DNA from: Blastococcus colisei
Lineage (GTDB): Bacteria > Actinomycetota > Actinomycetes > Mycobacteriales > Geodermatophilaceae
Length of the DNA: 64,000 bases
Assembly: GCF_006717095.1 (NCBI RefSeq)
Contig: NZ_VFQE01000001.1
Span: forward strand, 434,001 to 498,000
Reading direction: 5' to 3'
Below are positions 1 to 9,706 of the stretch, one piece after another (position 1 is the first letter of the stretch; each line of letters begins with the position of its first letter). The position numbers and the translations under genes were made by a program. The notes below the pieces were generated by a model. The model saw only the letters and a list, made by a program, of their open reading frames with translations. It made no database searches and was not told the origin of the DNA.

Positions 1-1125
1 GGCGTCGTTGGTGCCCTCGATGCGGGCGTACCCGGAGGCCCAGACCTGCTCGTCGCTGGGCTTGAGGACGTCGTAGTCCGGTGCGGTCTCGGACGCGGTC
101 TTCTCACCGAGGAGGTAGGGGGCCTTCGCGTAGAGGTGATCGCGAAGATCCATGATCACCATCTTGGGGCTGAGCGGCTTGCCGGTGTTCCAGGCCGGGC
201 ACTGGCTCTGGCACCGCCCGCACTCGGTGCAGGTGGTGAAGTCCAGCATCCCCTTCCAGGTGAAGTCCTCGATCTTGCCGCGGCCGAAGACATCGTCCTC
301 GCCCGGATCCTCGAAGTCGATGGGCTTGCCGCCGCTGGTCATCGGCTGCAGCGGGCCGAGGGCGACGCTGCCGTCGTCCTCGCGCTTGAAGTAGATGTTG
401 AAGAAGGCGCTGAACCGGTGCCAGGCGACGCCCATGTTCAGGATCCGGCTGATGACGACCAGCCAGGTCAGGCTCACCACGATCTTGACGAAGGCGACGA
501 CCGTGAGCAGGTCGGGGCTGTCGGGCAGGACCGTGGCCAGGGCGCCGGAGACCGGGTGCGACCAGGCGGGGGCGTCGGTCAGGTCGGAGGAGACCTTCAG
601 GGCGCGGATCAGCAGGATGGCGACGCCGACGGTGAGGACGACGGCCTCGACGAAGTAGCCGCGGCCCTCGTTGGTGCCGGCGAAGCGGCTCTTCCGGCCC
701 TGGCGGCGCGGGTGGTCCTTCTGGCGCCGGTAGATCAGGTAGAGGATCCCGAGGATCGTGCCGGTGCCGATGAGGTCGGCGAAAAGGTTCCACAGGAACC
801 ACTCGCCGATGATCGGCAGGTGGAAGGCCGGGTTCCAGACCTCGCCGAACGCCTCGACCAGGGTGAGGAAGAGGCCGTAGAAGCCGACGAAGACGAACCA
901 GTGGGCGGCGCCGATGGCCGACCACTTGAGCATCCGGGTGTGGCCCAGCGACTCGATCGCGAGCGTCTTCAGCCGGTTCTTCACCGGGCCGAACCGCGTG
1001 CCGTCGGGCTGACCGGTGCGGATGATCCGCACCATCGCCCGGACGGCCCGATAGGCCATCACCGACGAGACGATCAGGAACAGGACGCTGATCGTGCCGA
1101 GGACGATCTGCAACGGGCCCGTCAT
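1..1125 (-). CDS. Membrane-bound (Fe-S)-binding oxidoreductase, EtfD-like (3' end outside window)
   Basis: Only the first 375 codons are inside the window; the gene runs off the left edge. The N-terminal ~240 residues carry about five hydrophobic segments like a respiratory cytochrome-b/gamma-type membrane domain. A ferredoxin-type 4Fe-4S motif follows, C-x2-C-x2-C-x3-CP, beginning at Cys299. This layout matches the actinobacterial heterodisulfide-reductase-like Fe-S oxidoreductase family, whose mycobacterial member EtfD (Rv0338c) passes electrons from fatty-acid beta-oxidation (via ETF) to menaquinone. The ATG at 1123-1125 has the purine-rich stretch GGAAGAG just upstream. Family assignment is firm; the EtfD role is inferred from architecture and neighbourhood because the C-terminal CCG domains are not visible. 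Confidence 0.85.
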   Translation of the reverse strand, partial: MTGPLQIVLGTISVLFLIVSSVMAYRAVRAMVRIIRTGQPDGTRFGPVKNRLKTLAIESLGHTRMLKWSAIGAAHWFVFVGFYGLFLTLVEAFGEVWNPAFHLPIIGEWFLWNLFADLIGTGTILGILYLIYRRQKDHPRRQGRKSRFAGTNEGRGYFVEAVVLTVGVAILLIRALKVSSDLTDAPAWSHPVSGALATVLPDSPDLLTVVAFVKIVVSLTWLVVISRILNMGVAWHRFSAFFNIYFKREDDGSVALGPLQPMTSGGKPIDFEDPGEDDVFGRGKIEDFTWKGMLDFTTCTECGRCQSQCPAWNTGKPLSPKMVIMDLRDHLYAKAPYLLGEKTASETAPDYDVLKPSDEQVWASGYARIEGTNDA

Positions 1126-1298
1126 TCTCTTCCTCCCGCGTACGCCTGACGGCGTCGGCCGACTCCCGTCCGCCCTGCGGCGGCGGGGGCACCAGGTGGT
1201 GCGCGAGCCGTCGTCCGCACCGGCCGGAGCCGGGGGGCGGATCGCATGCGGGCACTGCTGTCCCGCACTGGGTCGCACGATAGCTGGCGCGCTGCGAG

Positions 1299-1314
1299 GC
1301 TACTCGCCGGTAAC
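1299..1314. promoter_or_regulatory. Palindromic operator-like element upstream of the EtfD-like gene
   Basis: The 16 bases GCTACTCGCCGGTAAC show dyad symmetry in 10 of 16 positions (G.TAC..GC..GTA.C). The layout is typical of TetR-family operators. Given the probable beta-oxidation role of the downstream gene, a fatty-acid-responsive TetR regulator is a reasonable guess, but no regulator is identified here. Confidence 0.35.
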
Positions 1315-1521
1315 CATGGGCGCCGCGCCCAGAGATCGCCGGCGCCCGCGGGCGTCCTGCCCACCGGCGGCTCGTGGCTCCGTTCCTGATCGCCGTCGCC
1401 GGCTCCGGGCCGCCGTCCTCGGGCTGCATCCCGGGGACGGTGATCCGAGGGTGAGGACGGCGGAACCGCGGGGCCCCCCGTCGCACTCGGCGCCGACACA
1501 CCGGTTCTCGCCCGCCCGTAC

Positions 1522-1540
1522 TACTGCGCATCGTGCAGTA
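1522..1540. promoter_or_regulatory. Inverted repeat upstream of the padR-HAAS pair
   Basis: TACTGC-N7-GCAGTA is a perfect 6-bp inverted repeat, 44 bases before the PadR start codon. PadR regulators usually repress their own operon from such dyads, so this is the likeliest autoregulatory operator. The exact site is inferred. Confidence 0.45.
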
Positions 1541-1583
1541 CCGTTCGCTCCGCCACAGCGGAACGGGACGTGGAGGTGCGGCA

Positions 1584-1916
1584 GTGGACGCCAGTCAGCT
1601 GCTCAAGGGCGTGCTCGACGTGGCCGTGCTCGCCGTCGTGCGCGATGCCGACGGCTACGGCTACGACGTCGTGCGCCGGTTGCGCAACGCCGGGCTCGAC
1701 GAGGTGGGTGACGCGTCGGTGTACGGCACGCTCCGCCGCCTCTACCAGGCCGGGGCGCTGACCTCCTACGTCGTCCCGAGCGACGAGGGACCGCACCGCA
1801 AGTACTACGCGATCAACGACAGGGGGCGCACGGTGCTCGAGGACTCGACCAAGACGTGGAGGACGTTCGCCGACACCGTCGACGCTCTCCTGGCCGGCCC
1901 GGGGGTGGCGGCATGA
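1584..1916 (+). CDS. PadR-family transcriptional regulator
   Basis: A 110-residue winged-helix protein. The PadR core is clear: an N-terminal helix leading to GYGYDVVRRL, then DASVYGTLRRLYQAGAL for the recognition helix and wing, and RKYYAINDRGRTVLE for the wing end. The GTG at 1584 is chosen because GGAGG lies 7 bases upstream at 1572-1576 and homologues begin at this point; an upstream ATG would add 17 unlikely residues. The stop overlaps the next start (ATGA). Short PadR regulators (PadR-s2) commonly control a co-transcribed membrane protein, as here. The effector is unknown. Confidence 0.85.
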   Translation: MDASQLLKGVLDVAVLAVVRDADGYGYDVVRRLRNAGLDEVGDASVYGTLRRLYQAGALTSYVVPSDEGPHRKYYAINDRGRTVLEDSTKTWRTFADTVDALLAGPGVAA

Positions 1917-2920
1917 CCACGGCGACCGACTCCGCGGTGACCCGGCAGACCCAGGACTACCTCGCGGCGGTCGAGCACGAGCTCGCCGATCTGCCCGCGG
2001 AGGACCGCAGCGCGCTGCTGGAGGACCTCGCGCTCCACCTCGAGGCTCTCGCGCAGGAGGACGACGACCGTCCGGTCGCCGTCCGCCTGGGCCCGCCGGC
2101 CGACTACGCCGCTGATCTCCGGGCCGCCGCCGGCCTGCCTCCTCGCGGGAGCAGCGCCCGGCCCGAGACCGTCGGACTGCGCGAACGGCTCGAGGGTGTC
2201 CTGTCCTCGCCCCACGTCGCCCGGACCGCGCGCGAGATGCGTCGCCTGCTCGGCGAGTTGCGACCGGCGTGGTGGGTGCTGCACGGCTACCTGGTGGTCC
2301 TGCTGCCCTGCCTGCACGAACGGGACGGGGTGAGCGACTTCCCGGTGCCCGCGCCGCTGGACGATCACCTGCTCGGCGCCGTGCTCGTCCTCGCGGCGGT
2401 CGCCGGGTCCGTGGCGCTGGGCCGACGACGGCTGCTCCGCCCGTGGGGGGTGCTCGTCGCGGCGGCCGGTGTCGTCCTCCTGTTCTTCACCTTCGTGGCG
2501 TGGGACAGGTCCGAGGTCTCCCGCGGGGCGAACCTGGACGCGGCCGGTTTCTCCCCGCCGGAGCAGGCGGTCGGCGAGTACCCGCTGCTCTCGCGCTACG
2601 GGCCGGTGACCGACGTGCTCCCGTACGCGGCCGACGGCACGCCCTTGGAGGGCGTGCTGCTCTACGACCAGGACGGCCGGCCGCTGCAGGTGGGCTTCCA
2701 GGAGTGGTGGGCGGACGGTTGCCGGCGGGTGCTCGAGCCCCCGCGCGCAGCGGACGGCGGACCGGTCTCGTGGTCCTTCCCCCAGACCTACGAGCTCGAC
2801 CGGGCGCTGGAGCCGAACGCGCTGGGCATCGACGGCAGCCCCGTGCCGACGAGCCAGTGCGACGCGGAGCTGCTGCGGCCGGAGCTCCCTCTGCCGCAGT
2901 TCTCGTCGCCGGCGCCGTGA
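1913..2920 (+). CDS. HAAS-domain membrane protein
   Basis: 335 residues, translationally coupled to the PadR gene by an ATGA overlap. Residues ~10-80 (TQDYLAAVEHELADLP onward) form a HAAS-like helical domain, the module typically encoded next to PadR-type regulators and thought to couple them to a membrane partner. Hydrophobic segments follow at roughly residues 115-180, and then a soluble domain of ~170 residues with no recognised fold. The PadR-HAAS pairing is well known; the signal sensed and the C-terminal function are not. The gene converges on the AbiEi-like gene, with the first flanking repeat starting 8 bases after its stop. Confidence 0.7.
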   Translation: MTTATDSAVTRQTQDYLAAVEHELADLPAEDRSALLEDLALHLEALAQEDDDRPVAVRLGPPADYAADLRAAAGLPPRGSSARPETVGLRERLEGVLSSPHVARTAREMRRLLGELRPAWWVLHGYLVVLLPCLHERDGVSDFPVPAPLDDHLLGAVLVLAAVAGSVALGRRRLLRPWGVLVAAAGVVLLFFTFVAWDRSEVSRGANLDAAGFSPPEQAVGEYPLLSRYGPVTDVLPYAADGTPLEGVLLYDQDGRPLQVGFQEWWADGCRRVLEPPRAADGGPVSWSFPQTYELDRALEPNALGIDGSPVPTSQCDAELLRPELPLPQFSSPAP

Positions 2921-2928
2921 GCCCGTAG

Positions 2929-2992
2929 TCGTCCGCGCGGTGTGGTCGTCGTCCTCCCGGTGTGCCGCGAGGAGGACCGCCTTCCGACGCGG
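2929..2992 (+). repeat. Flanking direct repeat, copy A (64 bp)
   Basis: Matches 4091-4154 in the same orientation at 52 of 64 positions; the first 21 bases are identical. It ends 10 bases before the stop codon of the AbiEi-like gene (3003-4001). Together the two copies bracket that gene completely. Confidence 0.8.
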
Positions 2993-3002
2993 ACGACGGT
3001 GG

Positions 3003-4001
3003 TCACCCGGCCCGGCGACGTCCCAGATCGCGTGCGGTCGCGCTGAATCGGCGTCTCGTCGGGCCTGCGGTCGAGACGAGTTCCCGGAGGCGGGTCTCGA
3101 GGCGCGCCCACGGTGGACCGAGATCGGCGTCGGCGATCCGGACGACGCGGATGTCCAGGCCTCGCAGCTCGTCCTCGCGCCGTTTCTCCTCCCAGAGCGC
3201 CCGCTCCGGGGATTGTCCGCGCCACGGGTCGGTGTACTTGACCTGCCCGTCGAACTCGACCGCGACGGCCGCCTCCTCGAACCAGGCGTCGACGACGGCC
3301 ACGAGGCGTCCGCCTGTCCGGATCTCCACCTGGAGCTCCGGGGTGGGCAGTCCGGCGCCGAGGATCCGCAGCCGGCCACGGGTCTCCAGCGGCGACTCCG
3401 CCCGGCCGTCGGCAAGGGACACGGCTCGGACCGCGTTCAGTCCGCCGGGCCAGGATCGCGCGGCCGCAGCGGCGCTCCGCAGCTCGCCGCCGGTGAGTTT
3501 CCGCGAGAGAAGCGCGGCGTCCATCGCCACGACGCTGTCGTCGAGGCCCCACTCGCGGGCGCAGTCGATGAGGGTGCGGGCCGCTGACGTCACTCTCAGG
3601 GGCCCGCTCCGCTGGATCTCACCGATGCGGAGCGGAGCCTGCTTCAAGAGAAATCCTCGGCCCCGGCGCCAGACATCGGCATCGGTCAGGCGAACGGTGC
3701 CGGCGATGTCCCGCCGGAGCGGCAGGCCGTGCAGTCGTGCGGCGGATGCGTGACTCGCGACAGTGGTGGGCCGCCCCAGCTCGAGAACCACGGCGAGGCA
3801 GTCGATCCGGTGGCGTGCAGATGCCGATCGGGCGCGGTCGAGCGCATCCGGCGTCGTGTAGATGCCGCGGCGCAGTCGCACCCAGGTCCCCGACCGGCAC
3901 AGCCTCCGGACCTCAGCGTGCTCGTATCCGGCCTCTCGGGCGTCGACCGCGGTGAACAGGCCCAGCTGCTGGTCCGCTCGGGCGCGCAGGATGGGGTGCA
4001 C
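3003..4001 (-). CDS. AbiEi-antitoxin-like / DUF559 endonuclease-fold protein
   Basis: 332 residues. The N-terminus (LFTAVDAREAGYEHAEVRRL then GTWVRLRRGIY) is the winged-helix domain of the AbiEi family of type IV antitoxins. The C-terminus (VDAWFEEAAVAVEFDGQVKY, then KRREDELRGLDIRVVRI) resembles DUF559/Vsr-type PD-(D/E)xK endonuclease folds, with Glu and Asp placed as in that family. Such stand-alone genes are multi-copy in many actinobacteria and lack a known toxin partner; none is adjacent here. The GTG at 3999-4001 begins a typical N-terminus but has no clear Shine-Dalgarno. The gene is bracketed by 64-bp direct repeats. Whether it cleaves DNA or regulates is unknown. Confidence 0.75.
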   Translation of the reverse strand: MHPILRARADQQLGLFTAVDAREAGYEHAEVRRLCRSGTWVRLRRGIYTTPDALDRARSASARHRIDCLAVVLELGRPTTVASHASAARLHGLPLRRDIAGTVRLTDADVWRRGRGFLLKQAPLRIGEIQRSGPLRVTSAARTLIDCAREWGLDDSVVAMDAALLSRKLTGGELRSAAAAARSWPGGLNAVRAVSLADGRAESPLETRGRLRILGAGLPTPELQVEIRTGGRLVAVVDAWFEEAAVAVEFDGQVKYTDPWRGQSPERALWEEKRREDELRGLDIRVVRIADADLGPPWARLETRLRELVSTAGPTRRRFSATARDLGRRRAG

Positions 4002-4090
4002 GGCGGAAGTGTGGAGCCTCGCGCCCCCTCGTGGGTGGGCGTGACGGTCGCTGTGGATGGGCCCGGCCCTCGTCCGCCGTCCTTCGCTGC

Positions 4091-4154
4091 TCGTCCGCGC
4101 GGTGTGGTCGTGATCCGCGTCGTGTGCCGCGGGGAGGAGTGCCATACGGCGCGG
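4091..4154 (+). repeat. Flanking direct repeat, copy B (64 bp)
   Basis: Second copy of the repeat at 2929-2992, same orientation, 81% identical. It lies 90 bases upstream of the AbiEi-like start codon and 69 bases before the dnaK -10 element, so the repeat pair isolates the AbiEi-like gene as a unit. Confidence 0.8.
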
Positions 4155-4222
4155 GTGACCGATGGGGGAGGGTGTCGGGAGAAGGCGGTCGGCCCCGGGA
4201 ACACCGCCAGAAGCCCTGCCGT

Positions 4223-4228
4223 TAGGGT
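4223..4228 (+). promoter_or_regulatory. -10 element of dnaK
   Basis: TAGGGT fits the actinobacterial -10 consensus TAnnnT. It lies 11 bases before the HAIR operator, so the operator overlaps the expected transcription start. Confidence 0.5.
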
Positions 4229-4238
4229 GGGCAGGAAA

Positions 4239-4259
4239 GTTGAGTGGACCTCGCGCAAG
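4239..4259. promoter_or_regulatory. HAIR operator (HspR-binding) of the dnaK operon
   Basis: GTTGAGT-N7-GCGCAAG matches the HspR inverted repeat CTTGAGT-N7-ACTCAAG at 11 of 14 positions. HspR with DnaK as co-repressor binds such sites. The gene for HspR is the fourth gene of this operon. Confidence 0.75.
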
Positions 4260-4314
4260 GCGCTCGACTTCCCGGTAGACCACCCCGCACACGAACGGAA
4301 GAGAGGCCATCCCC

Positions 4315-6176
<1,862 letters not shown>

Positions 6177-6180
<4 letters not shown>

Positions 6181-6905
6181 CGACGCGGGACGAGGATGCG
6201 CCGCGGGTCGTGATCCGCGACAAGCGGCGCATCGATCCGATGACCGGAGCGGTCCGGGTGCCGGCCGGCGACCAGCCGGCCGGCACCACCCCCGATGCCG
6301 CCGCCCCCGCTGCGCACACCCCAGATGCAGCCTCCCGAGAGGAACAGATGAGCGAGCACGAGACGCCGGTCGTCGAGGAGCCGACGCCGAGCCAGCCCGA
6401 AGCCCCGCCGCCCGGTGGGGACCTGGAGAAGCAGCTGGCCGAGCGGACCGAGGACCTGCAGCGGGTCACCGCCGAGTACGCCAACTACCGGCGCCGGGTC
6501 GACCGCGATCGCACCCTGGTCGTCGACCAGGCGGCCGAGCGGTTCGCGCTGCAGCTGTTCCCGATCGTCGACGACATCGAGCGGGCCCGTGACCACGGGG
6601 ACCTGACCGGTGCCTTCAAGGTCGTGGCCGACCGGGTCCTGGGCCTGCTCGAGGGCCTCGGGGTCGAGGCGTTCGGCACGGCCGGCGACCCGTTCGACCC
6701 GTCGCTGCACGAGGCGGTCCTGCACGACACGTCGCCGGAGGTCGCGGTCCCGACCGCCACCACGGTGCTGCGGCAGGGTTTCCGACGCGGTGACCGGGTC
6801 CTGCGGACGGCGATGGTCGGTGTCAGCGAGCCGGAGAACCCGGCACCGGCCGCGCCGGCGGCGCCGACCGCCACGGACGAGACCAGCGCTCCGGCGTCCG
6901 ACTGA
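6177..6905 (+). CDS. grpE: Nucleotide exchange factor GrpE
   Basis: 242 residues. The core starts near residue 80 with a long coiled coil ([30 protein letters not shown]) and ends in the small beta domain ([15 protein letters not shown], then [20 protein letters not shown]). It releases ADP from DnaK. The GTG at 6177 overlaps the dnaK stop. An internal ATG at 6348 with a purine-rich upstream sequence could give a 185-residue form. The longer form is preferred because the early segment [17 protein letters not shown] resembles extensions in related actinobacterial GrpE proteins. The linker between is acidic and proline-rich. Confidence 0.95.
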
Positions 6906-6924
6906 TCCAGAGAGGGGGCGCCCG

Positions 6925-8133
6925 ATGAGCACCCGGGACTTCATCGAGAAGGACTACTACGCCGCATTGGGCGTCCCCAAGGACGCCGATGCGTCGGCGA
7001 TCAAGAAGGCCTACCGCAAGCTGGCGCAGGAGCTGCACCCGGACAAGAACCCGGGCAACGCCGAGGCCGAGGCGCGGTTCAAGGACGTCTCCGAGGCCTA
7101 CGACGTGCTGTCGGACACCAAGCGGCGGACCGAGTACGACGAGGCCCGCCGGCTGTTCGGGGGCGGCGGCCGGCCGGGCGGCTTCCCCGGCGGGTTCCCG
7201 GGCGGGGGCGGCGGCCAGCCGTTCGACCTCGGTGACCTGTTCGGCGCCGCGGGCGGCGCCGGGCCGGCCGGTGGCCGCGGTGCCGGCGGGCTCGGCGACA
7301 TCCTCGGCGGGCTGTTCGGCGGTGCGGCCGGGGGTGGCGCGCGCGCCCGCAGCCAGGCCGCGTCCGGCCCCGCCCGCGGTCAGGACGTCGAGACCGAGGC
7401 CACGCTTTCCTTCGACGAGGCGGCCCTCGGTGTGACCGTCCCGCTGCGGATGCAGAGCCCGGGCACCTGCCCGACCTGCGCCGGCAGCGGCGCCAAGCCG
7501 GGTACGAGCCCGCACACCTGCCCGGTCTGCCAGGGCGCCGGTGTGACCAGCCGGAGCCAGGGGGCCTTTGCCTTCTCCGAGCCCTGCCGCAACTGCCGCG
7601 GCACCGGCTCGGTCGTCGACGACCCGTGCCCGACCTGCGCCGGCAACGGCGTCACGACCCAGACCCGCACGATCACCGTCCGCATCCCGGCGGGGGTCAA
7701 GGACGGCCAGCGCATCCGGCTGGCCGGCAAGGGCGCGCCGGGACGACGGGGCGGGCCGGCGGGCGACCTCTTCGTCGTGGTCCACGTCTCCGAGCACGAG
7801 CTGTTGGGGCGCAAGGGCGAGGATCTGACGCTCACCGTGCCGATCACCTTCGCCGAGGCCGCTCTCGGGACGACGCTGACCGTGCCGACGCTCGACGGGA
7901 ACGTCTCGCTCAAGGTGCCGGCCGGTACCGCCAGCGGGCGCACCCTGCGCGTCCGGGGGCGGGGCGTGCACGGCAAGGGTCGCTCCGGCGACCTGCTCGT
8001 CACCCTGGAGGTGGCGGTGCCCTCCCGGCTGACCCCCGCGCAGCGCAAGGTCATCGAGAACCTCGCCGAGGAGATGGCCGAGGACCCGCGCCCGCAGATC
8101 ACCGCCGCGGTGCAGGCGGGAGGTGAGCGGTGA
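6925..8133 (+). CDS. dnaJ: Chaperone protein DnaJ
   Basis: 402 residues with the complete type I layout. The J domain occupies residues ~10-75 with the HPD motif (LHPDKNPGN). A long Gly/Phe-rich stretch runs from 76 to ~150, then four CxxCxGxG zinc repeats ([32 protein letters not shown]) and the C-terminal client-binding beta domains. It delivers clients to DnaK and stimulates its ATPase. The ATG at 6925 follows GAGAGGGGG. The N-terminal extension [16 protein letters not shown] is typical of actinobacterial DnaJ1. The stop overlaps the hspR start. Confidence 0.97.
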   Translation: MSTRDFIEKDYYAALGVPKDADASAIKKAYRKLAQELHPDKNPGNAEAEARFKDVSEAYDVLSDTKRRTEYDEARRLFGGGGRPGGFPGGFPGGGGGQPFDLGDLFGAAGGAGPAGGRGAGGLGDILGGLFGGAAGGGARARSQAASGPARGQDVETEATLSFDEAALGVTVPLRMQSPGTCPTCAGSGAKPGTSPHTCPVCQGAGVTSRSQGAFAFSEPCRNCRGTGSVVDDPCPTCAGNGVTTQTRTITVRIPAGVKDGQRIRLAGKGAPGRRGGPAGDLFVVVHVSEHELLGRKGEDLTLTVPITFAEAALGTTLTVPTLDGNVSLKVPAGTASGRTLRVRGRGVHGKGRSGDLLVTLEVAVPSRLTPAQRKVIENLAEEMAEDPRPQITAAVQAGGER

Positions 8134-8567
8134 GCAGCTCCCACGACGGCGTCCGCGCCGTCGCCGAGGACGCTCCGGTGTTCGTCATCTCCGTGGCGGC
8201 GCAGCTGGCCGGCATGCACGCGCAGACGCTGCGCCAGTACGACCGGCTCGGGCTGGTCAGCCCCGGCCGGACGCCCGGCGGTGGCCGCCGGTACAGCCCG
8301 CGGGACGTCGCCCTCCTCCGTGAGGTGCAGCGCCTCTCGCAGGAGGACGGCGTCAACCTGGCCGGGATCAAGCGGATCATCGACCTCGAGTCGCAGGTCG
8401 AGGCGTTGCAGGCCCGGGTGCGCGAACTGCTGGAGGCGCTCGACCTGTCCGAGGCCCGACTCATGGCGGCCGAGGCCGCCGTCCCCGCCGGGTACCGGCG
8501 CGACCTCGTGCCCCGGAGCAGGCAGAGTTCGGCGCTGGTCGTCTGGCGGCCGCGGAGCGATCGGTGA
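8130..8567 (+). CDS. hspR: Heat-shock repressor HspR (MerR family)
   Basis: 145 residues. The MerR-type helix-turn-helix occupies residues ~14-75 ([25 protein letters not shown] is its start, with [11 protein letters not shown] in the wing), followed by a coiled coil ([19 protein letters not shown]). HspR represses dnaK, clpB and its own operon through HAIR sites and needs DnaK as co-repressor. Two HAIR-like sites are present in the window, before dnaK and clpB. The GTG start overlaps the dnaJ stop by four bases, so translation is coupled. Confidence 0.95.
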   Translation: MSSSHDGVRAVAEDAPVFVISVAAQLAGMHAQTLRQYDRLGLVSPGRTPGGGRRYSPRDVALLREVQRLSQEDGVNLAGIKRIIDLESQVEALQARVRELLEALDLSEARLMAAEAAVPAGYRRDLVPRSRQSSALVVWRPRSDR

Positions 8568-9055
8568 CCGGTTGGTCGGACGACGGCGACCCGCGCGCCG
8601 GCGATGCCCATGAGGCCTTCGTCCGGCTGGAGCGCGAGGTCGGTCTGCTGCTGCGCCGGGCCCGCGCCATCTCCACCCGCCTGGCCGGCGAGCTGCATCC
8701 CGACCTCGACGGCGCGGCGTACGGTCTCTTGGCGCTGCTCCAGGACTCCGGCCCGTTGCGGGCCAGCGACCTCGTGACCCGGCTGGGCCTGGACAAGAGC
8801 ACGGTCAGCCGCCAGGTGGCCCACCTGGTCGATCTGGGACTCGTCGACCGCGCGGCCGACCCCGTCGACGGGCGGGCCCAGGTGCTGACGCCGTCGGCCG
8901 AGGGCTCGGCCCGCCTGTCCCGGATCCGTGAGGTGCGCCGGGCCCGCTGGGAGTCCGACCTGGGCGACTGGCCGCCGGCCGATGTCGCCCAGCTGGCGGA
9001 GTTGCTCGCCCGGCTGAACCAGCTCGGCGAGGCCCGCGAGGCGACGGGCTCCTGA
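8564..9055 (+). CDS. MarR-family transcriptional regulator
   Basis: 163 residues with a MarR winged helix: GPLRASDLVTRLGLDKSTVSRQVAHLVDLGLVDR is the recognition region (positions ~62-95) and the wing is DPVDGRAQVL. The GTG start overlaps the hspR stop (GTGA), so it is the fifth gene of the chaperone operon. Its ligand and targets are not evident. Being in this operon, it would rise upon heat shock. The family call is firm; no specific function is claimed. Confidence 0.85.
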   Translation: MTGWSDDGDPRAGDAHEAFVRLEREVGLLLRRARAISTRLAGELHPDLDGAAYGLLALLQDSGPLRASDLVTRLGLDKSTVSRQVAHLVDLGLVDRAADPVDGRAQVLTPSAEGSARLSRIREVRRARWESDLGDWPPADVAQLAELLARLNQLGEAREATGS

Positions 9056-9115
9056 CTTCGGTGCGAGCCGTCCCACGGGCCTCCACCCGCCCGGCTGACG
9101 CCGCCCTCCCTCTCA

Positions 9116-9175
9116 GGCATTGGAACCTTCACCTGCGTTCTGGCGCTGCGATGCGCAGGTGAAGGTACCTATGCC
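9116..9175. terminator. Long inverted repeat between convergent genes
   Basis: Two 22-bp arms (9116-9137 and 9154-9175) pair with only two mismatches around a 16-base loop. It lies between the MarR gene and the convergent osmC gene. There is no T-tract, so it may be a bidirectional terminator of the GC-rich actinobacterial kind or a dispersed inverted-repeat element. Confidence 0.6.
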
Positions 9176-9184
9176 CACGGCGGG

Positions 9185-9622
9185 CTACTGGTCGAGTGCG
9201 GCGTCGAGGGTGATCTCGGTGCCGGCCAGGGCCTTGCTGACCGGGCAGCCGACCTTCGCCGCCTGTGCGGCCTGTTCGAACCCGGCCGCGTCGAGGCCGT
9301 CGACCTCGCCGCGGACGGTGAGCGTGATCCCCGTGATGTGGGGGGCGCCGTCCTTCTGCCCGAGGGTCACGTCCGCGGTCACCTCGAGGGCCTGCGGGGT
9401 GCCGCCGGCCTTGCCGATCTCGCTGGACAGGGCCATCGCGAAGCAGGAGGAATGCGCGGCAGCGATGAGCTCCTCGGGGCTGGTGGTTCCCCCGGCCTCC
9501 TCCGCGGCGCGCTTGGGGAAGGACACCTCGTAGGTGCCGACCTTGGAGCTGGAGAGCTCGACCTGGCCGGAGCCCTCCTGCAGGGTGCCGTTCCAGGCGG
9601 TGCGTGCGGTGCGAGTAGGCAT
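9185..9622 (-). CDS. OsmC/Ohr-family peroxiredoxin
   Basis: 145 residues, typical for OsmC. Both catalytic cysteines are visible: the first in AAAHSSCFAMALS and the second in KVGCPVSKAL. OsmC/Ohr proteins reduce organic hydroperoxides using a Cys pair, probably with mycothiol or lipoylated partners. The sequence leans to the OsmC subgroup. The ATG at 9622 has GGAAGAGG just upstream. An OhrR-type regulator lies 84 bases upstream on the same strand, which fits peroxide-responsive control. Confidence 0.88.
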   Translation of the reverse strand: MPTRTARTAWNGTLQEGSGQVELSSSKVGTYEVSFPKRAAEEAGGTTSPEELIAAAHSSCFAMALSSEIGKAGGTPQALEVTADVTLGQKDGAPHITGITLTVRGEVDGLDAAGFEQAAQAAKVGCPVSKALAGTEITLDAALDQ

Positions 9623-9706
9623 GAGGCCTCTTCCGTGCCGGGCGCCGCCAGCTCCTGGACGGCGCGTCGACCAGCCCCTACCCGGTGAGCTGCGGGCTCA
9701 ACGCAT

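Larger units (their letters stand above)
1126..1583. other. Divergent intergenic region
   Basis: 458 bases between the Fe-S oxidoreductase gene and the padR-type gene. No coding frame with convincing composition was seen. It holds two palindromic operator-like elements, annotated separately at 1299-1314 and 1522-1540, so it probably contains promoters for both divergent units. Confidence 0.6.
4002..4314. other. Intergenic region between the AbiEi-like gene and dnaK
   Basis: 313 bases without a gene. It contains the second flanking repeat (4091-4154), a -10-like hexamer for dnaK (4223-4228) and a HAIR operator (4239-4259). No promoter for the divergent AbiEi-like gene could be picked out. Confidence 0.6.

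Noticed and set aside
104-1531. 475-codon minus-strand open frame
   Set aside because: It is a shadow in another frame of the real EtfD-like gene (1-1125), whose own frame is open to the window edge.
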